From NCBI RefSeq assembly GCF_036323735.1, contig NC_086036.1, positions 44,887,550-44,951,549 on the forward strand: a stretch of 64,000 nt of DNA. The letters run 5' to 3'. The notes below the pieces were generated by a model. It was not told where the DNA came from and searched no databases. It saw only the letters and a list, made by a program, of their open reading frames with translations. The stretch is from Rattus norvegicus. Lineage: Eukaryota; Chordata; Mammalia; Rodentia; Muridae. A program made the translations under genes and the position numbers. Below, one piece after another: positions 25,813 to 37,902 of the stretch. Numbering within the stretch: the first letter of the stretch is position 1; each line of letters starts with the position of its first letter.

Positions 25813-26075
25813 TTCTTAGGTTTGGGGGCTTTGGTTTTATGTTTTTGATATCTGTTGGTTTGCCAGGCCATGAGAATGTGCTTGTTTTCTTGTTTTCTTG
25901 TTTCTTTTCAATATTCTCACTGAGTAGGATGGAACTGAGGTTCCCATGCTGTGCATGTGTGAGCTGTGCTACTATACGCTCGGTTTCCTTTGAAAAGTAT
26001 GTAAAACATCAGGAGTTGATTCTTCTGAAATTGTGAAATCATCTTACTTTAGAAGCCCTCAGGGGTGCACACCCT

Positions 26076-26077
<2 letters not shown>

Positions 26078-26126
<49 letters not shown>
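26078..26126. repeat. (CA)n microsatellite
   Basis: About 24 perfect CA units. Confidence 0.98.
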
Positions 26127-26128
<2 letters not shown>

Positions 26129-26583
26129 TAACACCATAGCCCTTAAAATCCAATATCTAAACCCAGTAGGAACACAGTTGTGTTTACTGGCTGACACAAG
26201 CAGGGTGATCTACAAAACACATCAAGAGTTAGAGGGCATTATAAGGATGGGAGCAGTTATGTAATCATTTAGTGGTTTCAGTAGACTTTTCTCAAAATCT
26301 GTAAAACTAGGGCATGTTAGAAATATCAGTGATTGTGTGTTTAGAGCACAAATTAATGCAGAGCTTCTGTTAGATGGACTTAACTTTCTTCCTACATAAC
26401 AAGCAATTATAAAGAACTTGGAGTTGCAAAGTTTGGAACTTATGTCATGTGTGCTGTACACTGTGTCTGGGTCTAGACATTTATCTGTTTAGTAGGTCAG
26501 GTACATTTCGAGGCTATTGTTTTCTTCCCATTACTTCTTCCCTTGGAACAAATCTTCATGATAGTCTTGATAGCTAGTCACTG

Positions 26584-26585
<2 letters not shown>

Positions 26586-26615
<30 letters not shown>

Positions 26616-26616
26616 T
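26586..26616. repeat. (GTCT)n microsatellite
   Basis: Seven perfect tetranucleotide units. Confidence 0.97.
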
Positions 26617-27027
26617 TAACAGAGAAGGCTGAAGCTCAACTTGTTTGCACAGCAGGTAATGGAGAAACTAGAGTTTCAACAGGATCCATTTCTAAAGCCT
26701 TTATTTCTTCACTAAATTGCGCTTCCCTTGGAAGTTGAGCCATGTCTCTTCTACTTGCCACACCTACCATTAACAGGGTTTGGATGTTTCACTGGTAATG
26801 AACTCTTCTTCGTGGTACGTGTCTGAAATAGACTTGGTGGAGTTCCTCAACTGAGGAAGATGTAGCAGGTCTCTCCCAAGGCCTCTTGGTTCCTTCCACC
26901 TGAATCCTTGAGACTGTTCTGAGGCCTGACTTAGATGATGTTTACCTAAAGTTCTCTGGGGCTCAGATAATAACTTCGGTCTATTTGACTAGGCCAATTT
27001 GCACGGAGCACCCTTTCATATTAAGAA

Positions 27028-27140
27028 TGGCCTATGCCCTTATATCCCAGAACTCAAAAGTCAGAGAGAGACAAGCGTATGCCTATGACTTTCAGGCTAA
27101 CTAGGACAACGTAGTGAAACTCTCAAAAAAAAAACAAAGT
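27028..27140 (+). mobile_element. Old B1-related SINE
   Basis: GCCTATGCCCTTATATCCCA, AGGCTAACTAGGACAACGTA and GTGAAACTCTC before an A-rich tail follow the B1/proto-B1 order with strong divergence. Confidence 0.55.
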
Positions 27141-28405
27141 TTTCTCCTTTGATTTGGATTTTGTCATATTTTTCTAGTGAAGTCTTACTTAAGTCATCAG
27201 AGAATTATTTCTCTTATGCAGAAATTTCTAAATTTCAATGGCGATTAGTACATGCTAGTGGGATCATCAGGAAGGTTAAACAAATTGATGTTTACCTAGC
27301 AGTTAGTTCAATGCCTGCTAAACAGTAAATACTCAGAAACACTAGCTACTGGCCACTCCACCTGCATGGTAATAATTATAATAACTGGGTGTGCCCTGGC
27401 AAGACTGTGTTAGCATCCCCACTATGAAAAAGTAGAGTTTCACTTCTGATCATCAAATATGCTTGCCTAATTAGGGAACTAATTATAAGTTAAGTATGAG
27501 GAAAGTTTTACATGAGGATTGCTACCCTGCTTTTAGAGAGCAGGGGTCGCATGCATGTATGTTATTATGGGCTTATTTCCCAAGAACTATTAATGGAACT
27601 TGGATGGGAGATAGTAGGCATGGGGCTGACTTAATTAATGGGCTGGCTGATATAAGGAGACCAATCAGGTTAGTTTTCTCTCATAACCTGAAGGGAAGAA
27701 TTGTGTACCTTAAATTCTTCTGTAAGACACAGTTGTCATTGAAAATGGTTCTAAACAAAAATAAAACTACACTCACCACCCTTCATTCCATTCAAAGATT
27801 TTATTATATTTCTTCAAGAAGTATGGATAGCAGTGATGTCACCAGCTCTAGATTTGGGTTTTAGAACAGGAAGTGAACAAAAGGCAACATGCATCACTTC
27901 CTGCTGGGCCTTCTCCTATTCTTCTGTTTCCTGTTGAATTGATTTTTGAGATGCTGAGCTGTGGTACAAACAGGATGACAGAGGCTTATGTCCCTAAATG
28001 ATCACAGAAAAACAGTGTTAGGTAACCAAAACACAGAGGCTAATTCACTGAACCTGCTTTTACCCTAAGAAAAGCAGAAGTTTAAAGGAGAAGGCAGCAG
28101 GACATCATGAAGAATACAACACTGCACATAAGCTGGAAAGAAAAGTCAACACTGACAAGCAGGTGGTACTAACTGGAACGCACGCATCATTTTCAGGGGA
28201 AGCAATAAGATAGCTTTCTCCTTTGTTTCCATCTACTGGATGTAAGCGCAGTTCTATAAGCATTTTGAGTATCTACTGTAGAAAGACTGGAAGGAAATTG
28301 AAAAATGAGTCAGTCACGTTCTCAGCCGTCCAATATATATATATATATATTAGAGAAAGAGAGAGCTAGAAATGAGCAGCAGAATAAATACAAATAAATC
28401 AATCA

Positions 28406-28595
28406 GAGCCAGACATGGTGATCCATGGCTTTAATTCCTGACTTGGAAGGCTGGAGCACACAGATCTCTGTGAGTTCAAGACCAACGTGGCCTAAGCAAA
28501 GAATTCCAGACAAGCCAAGGCTACATAGTGACAACCTACCTAAAGTAAAATAAATAAATAAATAAATAAATAGTAAATAAAATAAAATAAAATCA
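28406..28595 (+). mobile_element. B1 SINE with expanded A-rich tail
   Basis: AGCCAGACATGGTGATCCAT, TTTAATTCCTGACTTGGAAG, GATCTCTGTGAGTTCAAGAC and CAAGGCTACATAGTGACAAC match B1 in order. The tail has become (AATA)n and (AAAAT)n at about 28548-28592. Confidence 0.85.
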
Positions 28596-28959
28596 TCTAA
28601 ACCAAGGAAGAAGAATTAGAATCTGGAGTGTTTTTCTCATTCGTAATTCGGTCAGGTTTACATAAATGGCAATGGCTCAAGTCAATCCTTGCCTCATCTG
28701 AGCTGTGTATGTTCTTGTGGGGCAAAATCAGAACCATGCCAGAAGGGAAGTGTTTTTCATTGGAGATGAGTGTGACTACAGTGTCTCTAAGGAAAGTTAA
28801 TGATTTTGAAAATCCCCTCTCCTTCCAGCTATAATGGCTCAGATAGGGACAAGTGTCCCTGACAAAGGTCCACACAGTGGGGGTGTGAGACGATGAGGCC
28901 TAAGGGCAAAGGAGGATCCTTGGGTCCCTCAGAGTAGGAAGTGCTCTCAAAAGGAATTA

Positions 28960-29285
28960 CAGTCAGTTTCATGAGGTCCTGGTTAACTCTAGGGAGAAGG
29001 TTTTTAGAAAAAAAAATGGTGCCTCCTGACATCTTCCCACACAAAAGCTCTCTGGCTTTTTGTCTGGTGATGCGATTTCCTCCTCCCAGGTGCAAGCCCC
29101 CCTTTGCCATCTGCCCTTAAGTGATATGGCCCTGGGTAAACCCTCACCAGAGTGTGCACCATCCTGTTATGAACTTTCGCCTTATAAAACAGCAAGTGTA
29201 AACAAACGTCTTTATTTATAAAACTATCTTCCCTCGAGTGTTTCACTGTAATACTGAAAAAAACAGGCAAATAAACCGGGTGATA
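28960..29285 (+). repeat. MaLR-type LTR 3' portion
   Basis: CCAGAGTGTGCACCATCCTG, TTATGAACTTTCGCCTTATA, AACGTCTTTATTTATAAAAC and GAGTGTTTCACTGTAATACT correspond in order to the 3' end of MST/MLT-type MaLR LTRs. The left edge is approximate. Confidence 0.5.
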
Positions 29286-29405
29286 CAAAGAAGGTGGTAG
29301 CAGGCTCCAGTTCTCACAAGCACTCCAGCCACGGACGGCTCCACGCTCAGAATGGCCTCCTGCGTTTGGTTTAGTCCTCTCATGAGAACATCAAAACATT
29401 TTGTT

Positions 29406-29608
29406 TTCTAGTTTCATGTACATATGTGTCTGCCCAAGTGTATGTATGTGCACCACATACATGCCAGAGTCAATCCGATTCAGAAGATGCTATCAGATCC
29501 CAGAGTTTCTGGTGGTAGTGAGCCGCCGTATAGGGGCTAGGAGCTTAGCCCAGCCCTGTTCAAAACCAGTTAAGTACTCTTAACCTCCGAGCCATCCCGC
29601 CGGCCCCT
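29406..29608 (-). mobile_element. B2-family SINE, antisense
   Basis: Shows the antisense B2 pattern: ATGCTATCAGATCCCAGAGT, GGTAGTGAGCCGCCGTATAG, GTTAAGTACTCTTAACCTCC and GAGCCATCCCGCCGGCCCC (the tRNA-like head). Confidence 0.85.
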
Positions 29609-29635
29609 CTCATACACATATTTTTGTTGAAGTTT

Positions 29636-30041
29636 TGTCTTTTACTGTCTATTGTAATGCTACGTGTACCCAAAGACCTGGAGTCTGCACATAGCCCCTG
29701 TGGCCCTGCCCCCAAGTCAACTCTGATTGGTGAATGAAGACGTCAACCTCCAATAGCTGGGCAGAAGAGACATGGGTAGGGTTTAGGTTTCTCAGGCTTA
29801 AGGAGGAGGAGGACCCAGAGAAGAAGGTACAGGAGAAGAGGGAGGAGAAGCAGCCATGGCTTAAGGGTCAAGACAGCATAGTCCTGAGGGCTGCCCAATT
29901 GGAGTTAAGAGCAGCCCAGATGGAACACAGTAAATAGTAAGTAATAACTCAGGGTTATTGATAGGAACGCAAATTCTGACAGCATGGAGGCTAGGTACTG
30001 CCCAGCTATTGTGCTGTTTAGGGCTTAGTATAAATACAAAG

Positions 30042-30110
<69 letters not shown>

Positions 30111-30465
30111 TGTGTGGTGTGTGTGTGTGTGTGTGTCTGTGTGTGTGTTTGTGTGTGTGTGTGGTGTGTGGTGTGTGTGTGTGTCTGTGTGTGTGTGTCT
30201 GTGTGTGTGTCTGTGTGTGTGTGTTTGTGTGTGTGTGGTGTGTGTGTGTGTCTGTGTGTGTGTCTGTGTGTGTGTGTGTTTGTGTGTGTGGTGTGTGTGT
30301 GTGTGTCTGTGTGTGTCTGTGTGTCTGTGTGTGTGTCTGTGTGTGTGTGTGTGTGTCTGTGTGTGTGTCTGTGTGTGTGTGTGTCTGTGTTTTAATCTGA
30401 GAACCCAATAACCAAAGAGCGGGCTTAAAAAAACCCAGACCAGGATTTAAATATTTTCTACTACA
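29636..30465 (+). repeat. ERV-type LTR containing an expanded GT tract
   Basis: Starts TGTCTTTTACTGTCTATTGT and ends TTTTCTACTACA, giving TG...CA termini. It contains CCAATAGCTGGGCAGAAGAG, a TATA-like TATAAATACAAAG at about 30030, and after the GT run the text TTTAATCTGAGAACCCAATA. A truncated relative lies at 61249-61600. I believe it is an ERVK-like rodent LTR, but the name is unverified. Without the GT tract it would be about 480 bp. Confidence 0.6.
30043..30390. repeat. Long interrupted (GT)n tract
   Basis: About 348 bp of GT units. The first 60 bp are pure; the rest is broken by regular TCTG, TTTG and TGGTG variants that form higher-order blocks. It yields artefactual Cys-Val and Thr-His frames in several registers. 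It sits at the natural short GT run of the surrounding LTR. Confidence 0.98.
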
Positions 30466-30631
30466 AATTTCTAATAGTGGAATCCCACACTGATATTTTA
30501 CACTAGACTAAGAAACTTGGAAGGTAAGCAGCCAGTCCAGCAGAGGTAAGAAGAGGCAGCTAGTTTCACACCAGAGCCTTTGTAGAAGACAGAGAACAGC
30601 GATGTCCAGGAGGATAGCAGAAACACTTCTC

Positions 30632-30776
30632 ATGGGTGCAGTGACAGACATGTTTAATCCCAACACTCAGGAGGCAGACCCAGGCAGATTTCTCTGAGTT
30701 CAAAGTCAGCCTGATCTAAATAGTGGCACTGCCTGATCCCCACTCACACACACACACCCCTGCCTCAATAAAAGAA
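30632..30776 (+). mobile_element. B1 SINE, diverged
   Basis: GTGCAGTGACAGACATGTTT, AATCCCAACACTCAGGAGGC, TTTCTCTGAGTTCAAAGTCA and AGCCTGATCTAAATAGT follow the B1 order; the tail contains CA-rich and A-rich pieces. Confidence 0.8.
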
Positions 30777-31499
30777 GACAGAATAAGTGAGGAGAGAAAA
30801 TTCTTTATGAGAAGGAGGTAGATGATATTACCAAGGCAAGGTAAGAAAGGGATTGTGGGAACTTTGTTAGGCATTCCCACTACAGACATAGCCCACAAGC
30901 TTGAAATGTCTTTCCTTGGGGTATCAGAAAACCAAGATCATCAGAACCATGACTTCTATCAAAGTTTTCCTAGAAGACTCAACCCTTTTCTGGAGCTTTC
31001 TGTGAGTATAAATTGACATTAAAGTGAGCTGTGGGTGCCATCTGGAGGCTAAACAGACATGAGCCAGCATGAGAAAGTCAGCCTTGGTCATTCCTTCTGA
31101 GCTCTGGCTTTTGAAGGCACTCATGCCAGTTTCTCTATCACCCTCAACGTTTGGAGGCCTTGTGCAGTAAAGGAGACTTCCAGAGCCATGTAAATGTGGC
31201 CCCATTGAAGAATGACAGTTTCAAGATCTACCCCGCCACCCTGTCTCCTTCAGCTTAACAAATAGACAATGCTGCCGTCATATAGTTATTATGTCTACTT
31301 AGAACCTTTTTTATCACTATACATAATACTGGTCGATTGAAGCCACTCAACTCATTGGTAATTAATTCTGATGTTGGGTAGTTGTGAGTAGCTATTCCTG
31401 GCTAAATTATCTAAGTAATAGTTTTTTTGGGGGGGAGAGTCATCTTGACCCTATTATTAAAGGTTCAGATGACTTGACTTACACAAACAGTACTCTTTC

Positions 31500-31677
31500 T
31501 ATTTTTTTTTTGTTTGAGGCTGTGTCTGTGTTTCTTCTCCACATAGGTTAGACTGTCCTGAAACTCGTTTTGTAGATCAGAATGGCCTTGAACTCATGGA
31601 GATCCATCTGCCTCTGCCTCTGCCTCTGCCTCCTGGATGCTGAGGTTAAAGGCATGTACTACTACTGTATCCAGGAC
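31500..31677 (-). mobile_element. B1 SINE, antisense
   Basis: T-rich start, then GTCCTGAAACTCGTTTTGTA, GATCAGAATGGCCTTGAACT, CTGGATGCTGAGGTTAAAGG and GCATGTACTACTACTGTATC. The CTGCCT segment is locally expanded to about four units (31608-31632). Confidence 0.85.
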
Positions 31678-32639
31678 TCTCTGCATTTCTAAGACTCAGT
31701 TCTATTTACTTTAAAAAAAATAAACTTCAACATTTAGTTTGTCTCTGCCTTATCCCCAAAAGAGGCCAAAGACTAGATGTAATTAACCTAGACTGTTGAA
31801 GTGGGCACATGCTCTAACTGTGCATCTCTGTTCACCCTGCCTCATGTGGAACTGCTCCTGTTAAAGAGATGGATGAGCAGGAGGAGAACAGAACCACCCT
31901 TCTGTCCGGACCAACGTAGTCCGAGTCTGCCATTAATTGTTCTTTTCACTCACAGTGGCTGTCAAGAATGGAGAGCTGCTTCAATGTCGGCATACTCATA
32001 AAAAGCCTAGTTCCTTAGAAAAACGGGCACACCCTCCCCCAAAGGATGAGGGATGGTGGTGAGCTAATTAAAGGGAATCAGTACTTTTCTTCTTTCCACA
32101 GGAATTCTTTGTGGACCTATACTTGGTCTTAGGAAAAGAAAGGACGATCTCCACAGAAATGTCTTTGGGAATATCGCCTCCCCTTCCTCTCATGCTGACT
32201 ATGTGGTTAGTAGAAATGGTTGTGTTTCCTTCTTAAGCCCAAGGGGAAGGGTTGGACCTCTGGTTGGTTTTGCTCAGAACCTAGGAGGTAGGAACTAGCC
32301 ATTTCTCTAGACCATGCCTCTAGACCACCATTGTCTGTTCATGCTGATCAAGCAACACAATCACCTTTAGCTTAAAACTCCTTTTAAATCAGCTTTAAAA
32401 TGAGTGCACTTCCACACAGCTTATTATGCATCCTTATTTTCATTAACATATCTCCTATCCCTGATATCCCACATCTGCTTTCCCCATGTATAGCTAAACC
32501 TTTAACCTGAAGTATTCCTCCCTATTCCGTCATACCGACTGTGTTCTACTATCCACTCTAATTATGTGTTTGAAATTGGGTTGCAAGACCATAGCTTTCC
32601 ATATATGTTTTTATATACTTTCCATTTTGGTTAGCCTTG

Positions 32640-32940
32640 CCCTACACACCCTACCTCCGTTACCACCCCTTCCATCCCTCCCTGCTTGAGCCTTTTCTGC
32701 CCCCAGTATTTCCCCATCCCAACTACATTTTACCTATACTTTTCTATCTCTCCTTCCCTAATGGATGCATTGTAAAGACCCATTTCTAATGCCCTGACTT
32801 CTACAAATACTTCAGGTTTAAAAAGCAAATGTTGGGAAGCTAGGCTCTCCATATGACAAGGAGCAATTGGTGTTCGTTGCTCTGATATTGGGTGATCTTG
32901 TTCAATATAATATTTAAATCAACTATGCTCTCATCTATGA
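32640..32940 (-). mobile_element. Possible old L1-derived sequence, antisense
   Basis: TAATGGATGCATTGTAAAGA, TTCTAATGCCCTGACTTCTA, AAAGCAAATGTTGGGAAGCT and GGGTGATCTTGTTCAATATA resemble antisense sequence of an old rodent L1. No open frame and no flanking duplication seen. Confidence 0.35.
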
Positions 32941-33065
32941 AAAAGTACCGACCTAAGATAAAATCATTTTTATAAAAATCTTTGTAAAAAAATCCCATCT
33001 TCTTTTCCCTTTCCTCCTCAAATATTTTTATTCTTAAAATTACTCCTAGACATAATATGAAAATG

Positions 33066-33186
33066 ATAGTCCCAGATGTGGTAGCATCAACCCATCGTCC
33101 TAGTACTTGGAAGGCAGAAATAGAACATCTGAGTACAAAAAACAGCCTGGGCTACATAGGACTATCCTGCCTCTACCTAAAGGGGA
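33066..33186 (+). mobile_element. Old B1-related SINE
   Basis: AGATGTGGTAGCATCAACCC, CCTAGTACTTGGAAGGCAGA and CCTGGGCTACATAGGACTAT keep the B1 order but are diverged. Confidence 0.65.
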
Positions 33187-34375
33187 AAAGCTGTATTGAC
33201 TCAGGGACTATTAATTGCAATTTTTTTTTTTAAAGAGGACATGAAGTCAAGAGGGAGAGAAGTTAGTATGTCTGGAGGAAACTGGAGTCTGTGTAATATT
33301 AAGACATGATGCATATGTGTATAAAATGTTCAAAGGGCAAATAAAAAATATTATTTGAAGAAATAAGAGATGATGGCTACATACCTGCTTTCATAAACTA
33401 CAAATTAATTCAAAGGGAAACGGGTTTGTCAGAAGGAAAATTATGGAATGACAGCACAGACATCAAAGCGAGGCAAGTTACTGAAAAACCGATGAGTGAA
33501 TAGCGTCAGGTTTAACGTACTCTGTGGGGTAAATCTTTTAACAGATTTGTCTTCTAAAAGTCTTCACAGTAAGCAACCCAGGAAGCTAAGCTCCTGTGAT
33601 TAACTTGCTTCTTTGTCCGTTCCTTGCTGTAGTCCAGATCATTAGAACTGATAAGCAGAGCTGAAGGCTCCTGATAACCAGCAACTGCTCTCAGGGGTGC
33701 AGAATTCAGAATTTCAGACCCAGTGACAGAAACCTCTACATACGCACATAAAGCCTGACTAGAGTGGGGCTCCAAAATGATGCAGAAAGCCATGTAGTTG
33801 GTTTATTTAAGTACGTTTCCCAGAAGTTAGTGCTGCAAGATCATGTTTTGAAATTCCATTTCCTGCTAAACATGTTCATTCTCAATGTTTGCCCATACAA
33901 ATGACAATTTGGAGACTCTCCAAGCAAAACACAAAAGCAAACAGAGGAAATGAGGAGTATGTGAGAGAAGGAAGAGGCGGAGCTTCAGAGAGGCGGGGCT
34001 TCAGGGTTTCACAGCCTCCTTTACGCTCACATTTGTTTGACGGGCTGCAATCAAAACCACTGCTCATTTAGATGTAGCAAAGTTGAGAGCAGGGCTGCTG
34101 ACATCATCAGGAAAGCTGACTTTGAGGTTAAAATGCTATCCATGGAATACGGAAAGTGGTCCGAAATCTCAGATGAGCCCTTGGTTAGTGGCACACGTTT
34201 CATTCTTGGTAGTCTGTTGCTGTAAAATTATAAAAATGATGACACTTGTCCCGGTTCCTGCGAGTTCCCACTTCCAAGATCCGGGTGCTCTGGCAGTTTC
34301 TCTGTTACTGCTTTCACACACGGTCCCCTTGGCGGTTGTTACCACGCCTGAGACTCACATATCATTCTGCGGGCT

Positions 34376-34404
34376 GGCTAGCATGGTCCCACACCATGCT
34401 AGCC
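34376..34404. other. Perfect 12-bp inverted repeat (hairpin)
   Basis: GGCTAGCATGGT at 34376-34387 and its exact reverse complement at 34393-34404 are separated by CCCAC. A further CTAGCATGG follows at about 34422. It lies in unique sequence with no known promoter or terminator role. Confidence 0.85.
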
Positions 34405-35637
34405 CCAAGCATTCTATAGACTAGCATGGCTTACTGTCACAAACTCTGTTCACACTCCCAACACTCAGTGAAATCATTACTCAGCAAGCTGGAACCAAAC
34501 AACCAGATTTATACGTTAAATGCTCAGTGCACAATGCATTCACACAATTAACTTACAACCAATTGATAATATATAATTGCCCACCTAGACACACAAAGAA
34601 GCCCTTTACGCATCCATCCGTTAAGAACATTCATAACAACCTGTAAAGGTGCAGAGAGGAATCTTAATGTCAGCCTCCATATTCTCTCCACTGCTTCTCT
34701 CCTCCTGTTCCAGTCTCCTCCTCTCTCTAAAACTTTTCTCCTGCCCATCCTTCCTTCTCGTCCAATGACAGGCCTTGTTCTATCTTGTACCTGCCTTCAC
34801 ACATATGACATCATCCTACAGTAGCCCACTGCATTTCATCTCTCTAAACGTAGCTATCTTCCGTAAAAACAGGAATCATGGAGCCAGTGTCACTCTGTGA
34901 AGAAAGGCATTCTAAGTGTCTACTATAAGCCCTAAGGAGTCACATAGGCAAGCAGCATCTACACTATCTACAGATGGATTTAAAATCCTCAGTGACAAAC
35001 TTGAGATTTACTGAGTGAATCAGAGTTTGCTTTTTAAGAAAGTGGGCAAGTGTCATAAATAGTAGACGGAATAACATCTGAGGTCAATGCCCAGCAGCAC
35101 CACACTGCTGGTCGGCTCCTATCTATACCCATCCACTATTAGACATATACAGACTCTGTGTATAAACATTTAAAATGTGAACAGCCATTTGACCTGTGGG
35201 CACATCTAAGTGTCTGAGCAGTGAAGACTCTCGATAAGCAATGGACTAGTGGGGACTGGGGGTCTCTGTGGTAGGTTGGACATAGCAGAAGTTGCAGGTT
35301 GTGGACACAGAGCCAAGTATCGCGCGATTGATTTCAAGAGAAAAGGAGAGATTCGTCACTATGTCTGCTAAGTGTGACTTTAAGCTAGACTCAGCACAGC
35401 TTTCCCGCGAAGGACCAGAGAGTAGTGTGGATCACATTGACTGTTGCGAGTAACTGGTCCTGCTGCCTTGACACAAAGAGAAATCACACCTTATCTTCTG
35501 CTTCTCGAAGAGTGGAGACTCCAGCAGGGTGAAAACCATTCATCTGAACAACCCTCGGTCACAGCCTAGAAAAGAAGGGGATCCAAAATGTTATGACTCC
35601 ATCAGAGTGAGAAAAGCAAAGTTTCCCTTCCCCTACG

Positions 35638-35860
35638 TCAGGGATTTGTGGACCATGAGCTCAATCCAGCCTGCAGTCTATTTCTGTACGTAGAATATTG
35701 TTGGAACAAAACTATATCTATTCATGTGTGTGTTACCTATGGCTGCCCTCAAGCTCAAACAGCAGATTCCATAGGGCATAGCAACAGCCAATGCCCTCTG
35801 TCCCGCAAAGCCTAAGATGCTTGCTATTTAGGTCATTATGGATAAACTGCCTCAGAAAGT
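35638..35860 (+). mobile_element. Ancient hAT-type non-autonomous DNA transposon
   Basis: GAGCTCAATCCAGCCTGCAG, TTGTTGGAACAAAACTATAT, TTACCTATGGCTGCCCTCAA and GTCCCGCAAAGCCTAAGATG match an old mammalian Charlie-type element that includes GGCCCGCAAAGCCTAAAATA. Decayed; exact subfamily not assigned. Confidence 0.6.
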
Positions 35861-36383
35861 TCTTAGCAAGATTTCTTTCAACTACTTCCTTTGGAAAACC
35901 GACCTTTGCCAAAGAAGATGCCACAGACAGGCTTCAGAATTTCTTCAGAGTTTCTTGTAGCTTTCAAGATCTTTTTAAGTAAGCACTTTTACTATTAAAG
36001 CTATATGGACGGGGTTACTTATTCATGAAGCCGTCCATTTGTTACTTAAAGGCAGCAGTGACTTGGTACCTTTTATATTAAATCTATACAAAGACTATTA
36101 AAAGCCCGAAGAAGCAAAGAGCTTGGATAGGAGACAAATACCATCCTTGCTCCACACCTTTGAAATAGTCCCAAGTTGGTGAAGGAAGCTTGGAGAACAG
36201 CTGCTAAACAGGGGATCATTTCCCAGAGAATTTGGGCCTGTTTGTGTTAAAGCTTCAAAGGACAGACAGCAAGCACCTTAAGTCCACAAGGCAAACCTCA
36301 AACAAACAAAACCTTCCTGCCTTTGAATTCATTGTAACAACAGAAGGAAGAGGCTTCAGTGGTAGGGGTAAAAGCATACATGT

Positions 36384-36384
<1 letters not shown>

Positions 36385-36425
<41 letters not shown>
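36385..36425. repeat. (CA)n microsatellite
   Basis: About 20 perfect CA units. Confidence 0.98.
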
Positions 36426-36427
<2 letters not shown>

Positions 36428-37533
36428 CTCTTTGTAATACAATGTTAACAAAACAAGTGCAGCAGTGGATTGCCTAAACTTAGAAATACTACTAGTGCCA
36501 CCTTGTGCTCAGCGACTGTATTACATGCCCTTTGCATCAGACCTTATTTTTGTCAGTGAAAAGTGTGCATTGTAAAATAGAATCATTGTCCTCTTAGAGA
36601 AAGAGAACGGATGGGTTATGTAGAGATTGTCGCACATTAGAGAGATCGTAGATGAAGTGGCCTTTGAACTCACTTTTAAAACACCCATACTTCTTGGGGA
36701 TAACTGTTTGTACCAGAAAAAAAAAAAAAAAACCAAACAAATATTTCTTACAACCAAACGCTTGAGATTCCTATCAGAATGAAAGATGTGACTGACACAG
36801 AGATCTATACCAGTGGTGGCTAAACTTTACTCCCTTCCATTTCAACTCATGCAAGAGACATCAGGCACAGGACAGTTCACAAACAAAACCAGGGTTAAAC
36901 CACAGTTTACAGCCACTTTGTCTCAACACTAAAGGGAACCATGCCCACTCAACTTGGGACCCAGGTCCTCTTAGCTTAGACTGCTATATTCCTCATGGAA
37001 TACTTCCAGGAGCCAAAACACAGCAGCAAAGTTGGTTGCAGTTACGTTTTCTGTAGAGATTACATTGTAAGTAAACCCAGCAAGAGCTCGTGTGACCTAC
37101 TAAGAAAAGCCTTCCACACAGAGTAGAACCCTCCTGCCCAGACCAAGAGCATGCTGCTTTTGCTGCCGGTATCCCAGTCACACAAAAGATAGACAGCCAC
37201 CTAGGGCATGGCTGAGAGGATTAGAGAACCAGGTTAGGAGGGCTTAAAGCCTGACATGGAGGTGAAGTCCAGCGGGACACACATGAATGCCTGTGGAGAA
37301 AGGGATGTTTAGCTGTCTCTCCCTTGGCAGAAATGTGGGCCCCATCTCCCTGTGCTAAATCCTTTTGCTGCTGATTGGAAAACCATTTGACTTCCTGGAA
37401 AGTACACCCTCAGAGTTGACGTCAAAGAAGCACAAAAGGAGTCTCTACTGGTCCTCTTTGGACTGAGTCATGATGGCTATTAAACAAGGACCAGGATGTC
37501 CTCAGATCGCTGAGGGAAAGACCAGAACTATGT

Positions 37534-37650
37534 TCACTGTATGGGAATGAATGGCCCATTTCAGACTGTAGACTGCAGCAGGTTCATAGGCTGGAGTGCT
37601 AACCCTAAGTGCATGATGAGGTGGACTTTTGGGGGCATAATTAGGTCATC
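37534..37650 (+). repeat. Left arm of a 117-bp inverted repeat
   Basis: From TCACTGTATGGGAATGAATG to TTAGGTCATC this arm equals the reverse complement of 38590-38706, with one mismatch (CATAATTAGG here against CATAGTTAGG). A 90-codon frame crossing it is not supported as coding. Confidence 0.95.
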
Positions 37651-37845
37651 AAGAACAAGAACAGATCCTCTGGGATCTGTCATGAAGAATAAGAAATGCA
37701 TCCCTATGGGGACTAAAGACATGTATTTTAAAGAAAAATGGTCATACTGTAGGAAAAGCATGCTTCATGAAGCCAATCAGTGGTCCACTGAGCAACTTGC
37801 TTTCTGTTTGTAATGTTAGTGAGAATATATTCTGCTTAGAAGACA

Positions 37846-37902
37846 TTATCATCATCGTCATCGTCGTCGTCGTCGTCATCGTCATCGTCATCCTCATCAT
37901 TA
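37846..37902. repeat. (TCA/TCG)n triplet repeat rich in CpG
   Basis: ATCATCATCGTCATCGTCG-type triplets, including a run of six TCG units. Retained CpGs are unusual in this CpG-poor region. Confidence 0.96.

Larger units (their letters stand above)
22277..29635. other. Non-coding DNA with scattered repeats
   Basis: Outside the listed repeats no gene is visible. A 122-codon frame at 27496-27864 has no recognisable domain. A GGGT run lies at 24541-24563 inside the older L1 3' UTR. (AT)n at 28331-28350 is short. Stretches 22277-23650, 23702-24275, 25813-27027 and 27141-28405 look unique. Confidence 0.5.
30466..37533. other. Mostly unique non-coding DNA
   Basis: Outside the listed repeats, no gene is recognisable. 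At 33970-34080 there is a slightly GC-rich patch with GGCGGAGC and GGCGGGGC boxes, and a 12-bp perfect hairpin lies at 34376-34404. Stretches 31678-33065, 33186-35637 and 35861-37533 otherwise show nothing I can name. Confidence 0.5.

Noticed and set aside
27496..27864. 122-codon plus-strand frame
   Set aside because: No recognised family and no exon signals; treated as chance.
30025..30411. Several Cys-Val or Thr-His rich open frames of 117-145 codons
   Set aside because: They are translations of the GT tract in different registers and strands, with no non-repetitive domain.
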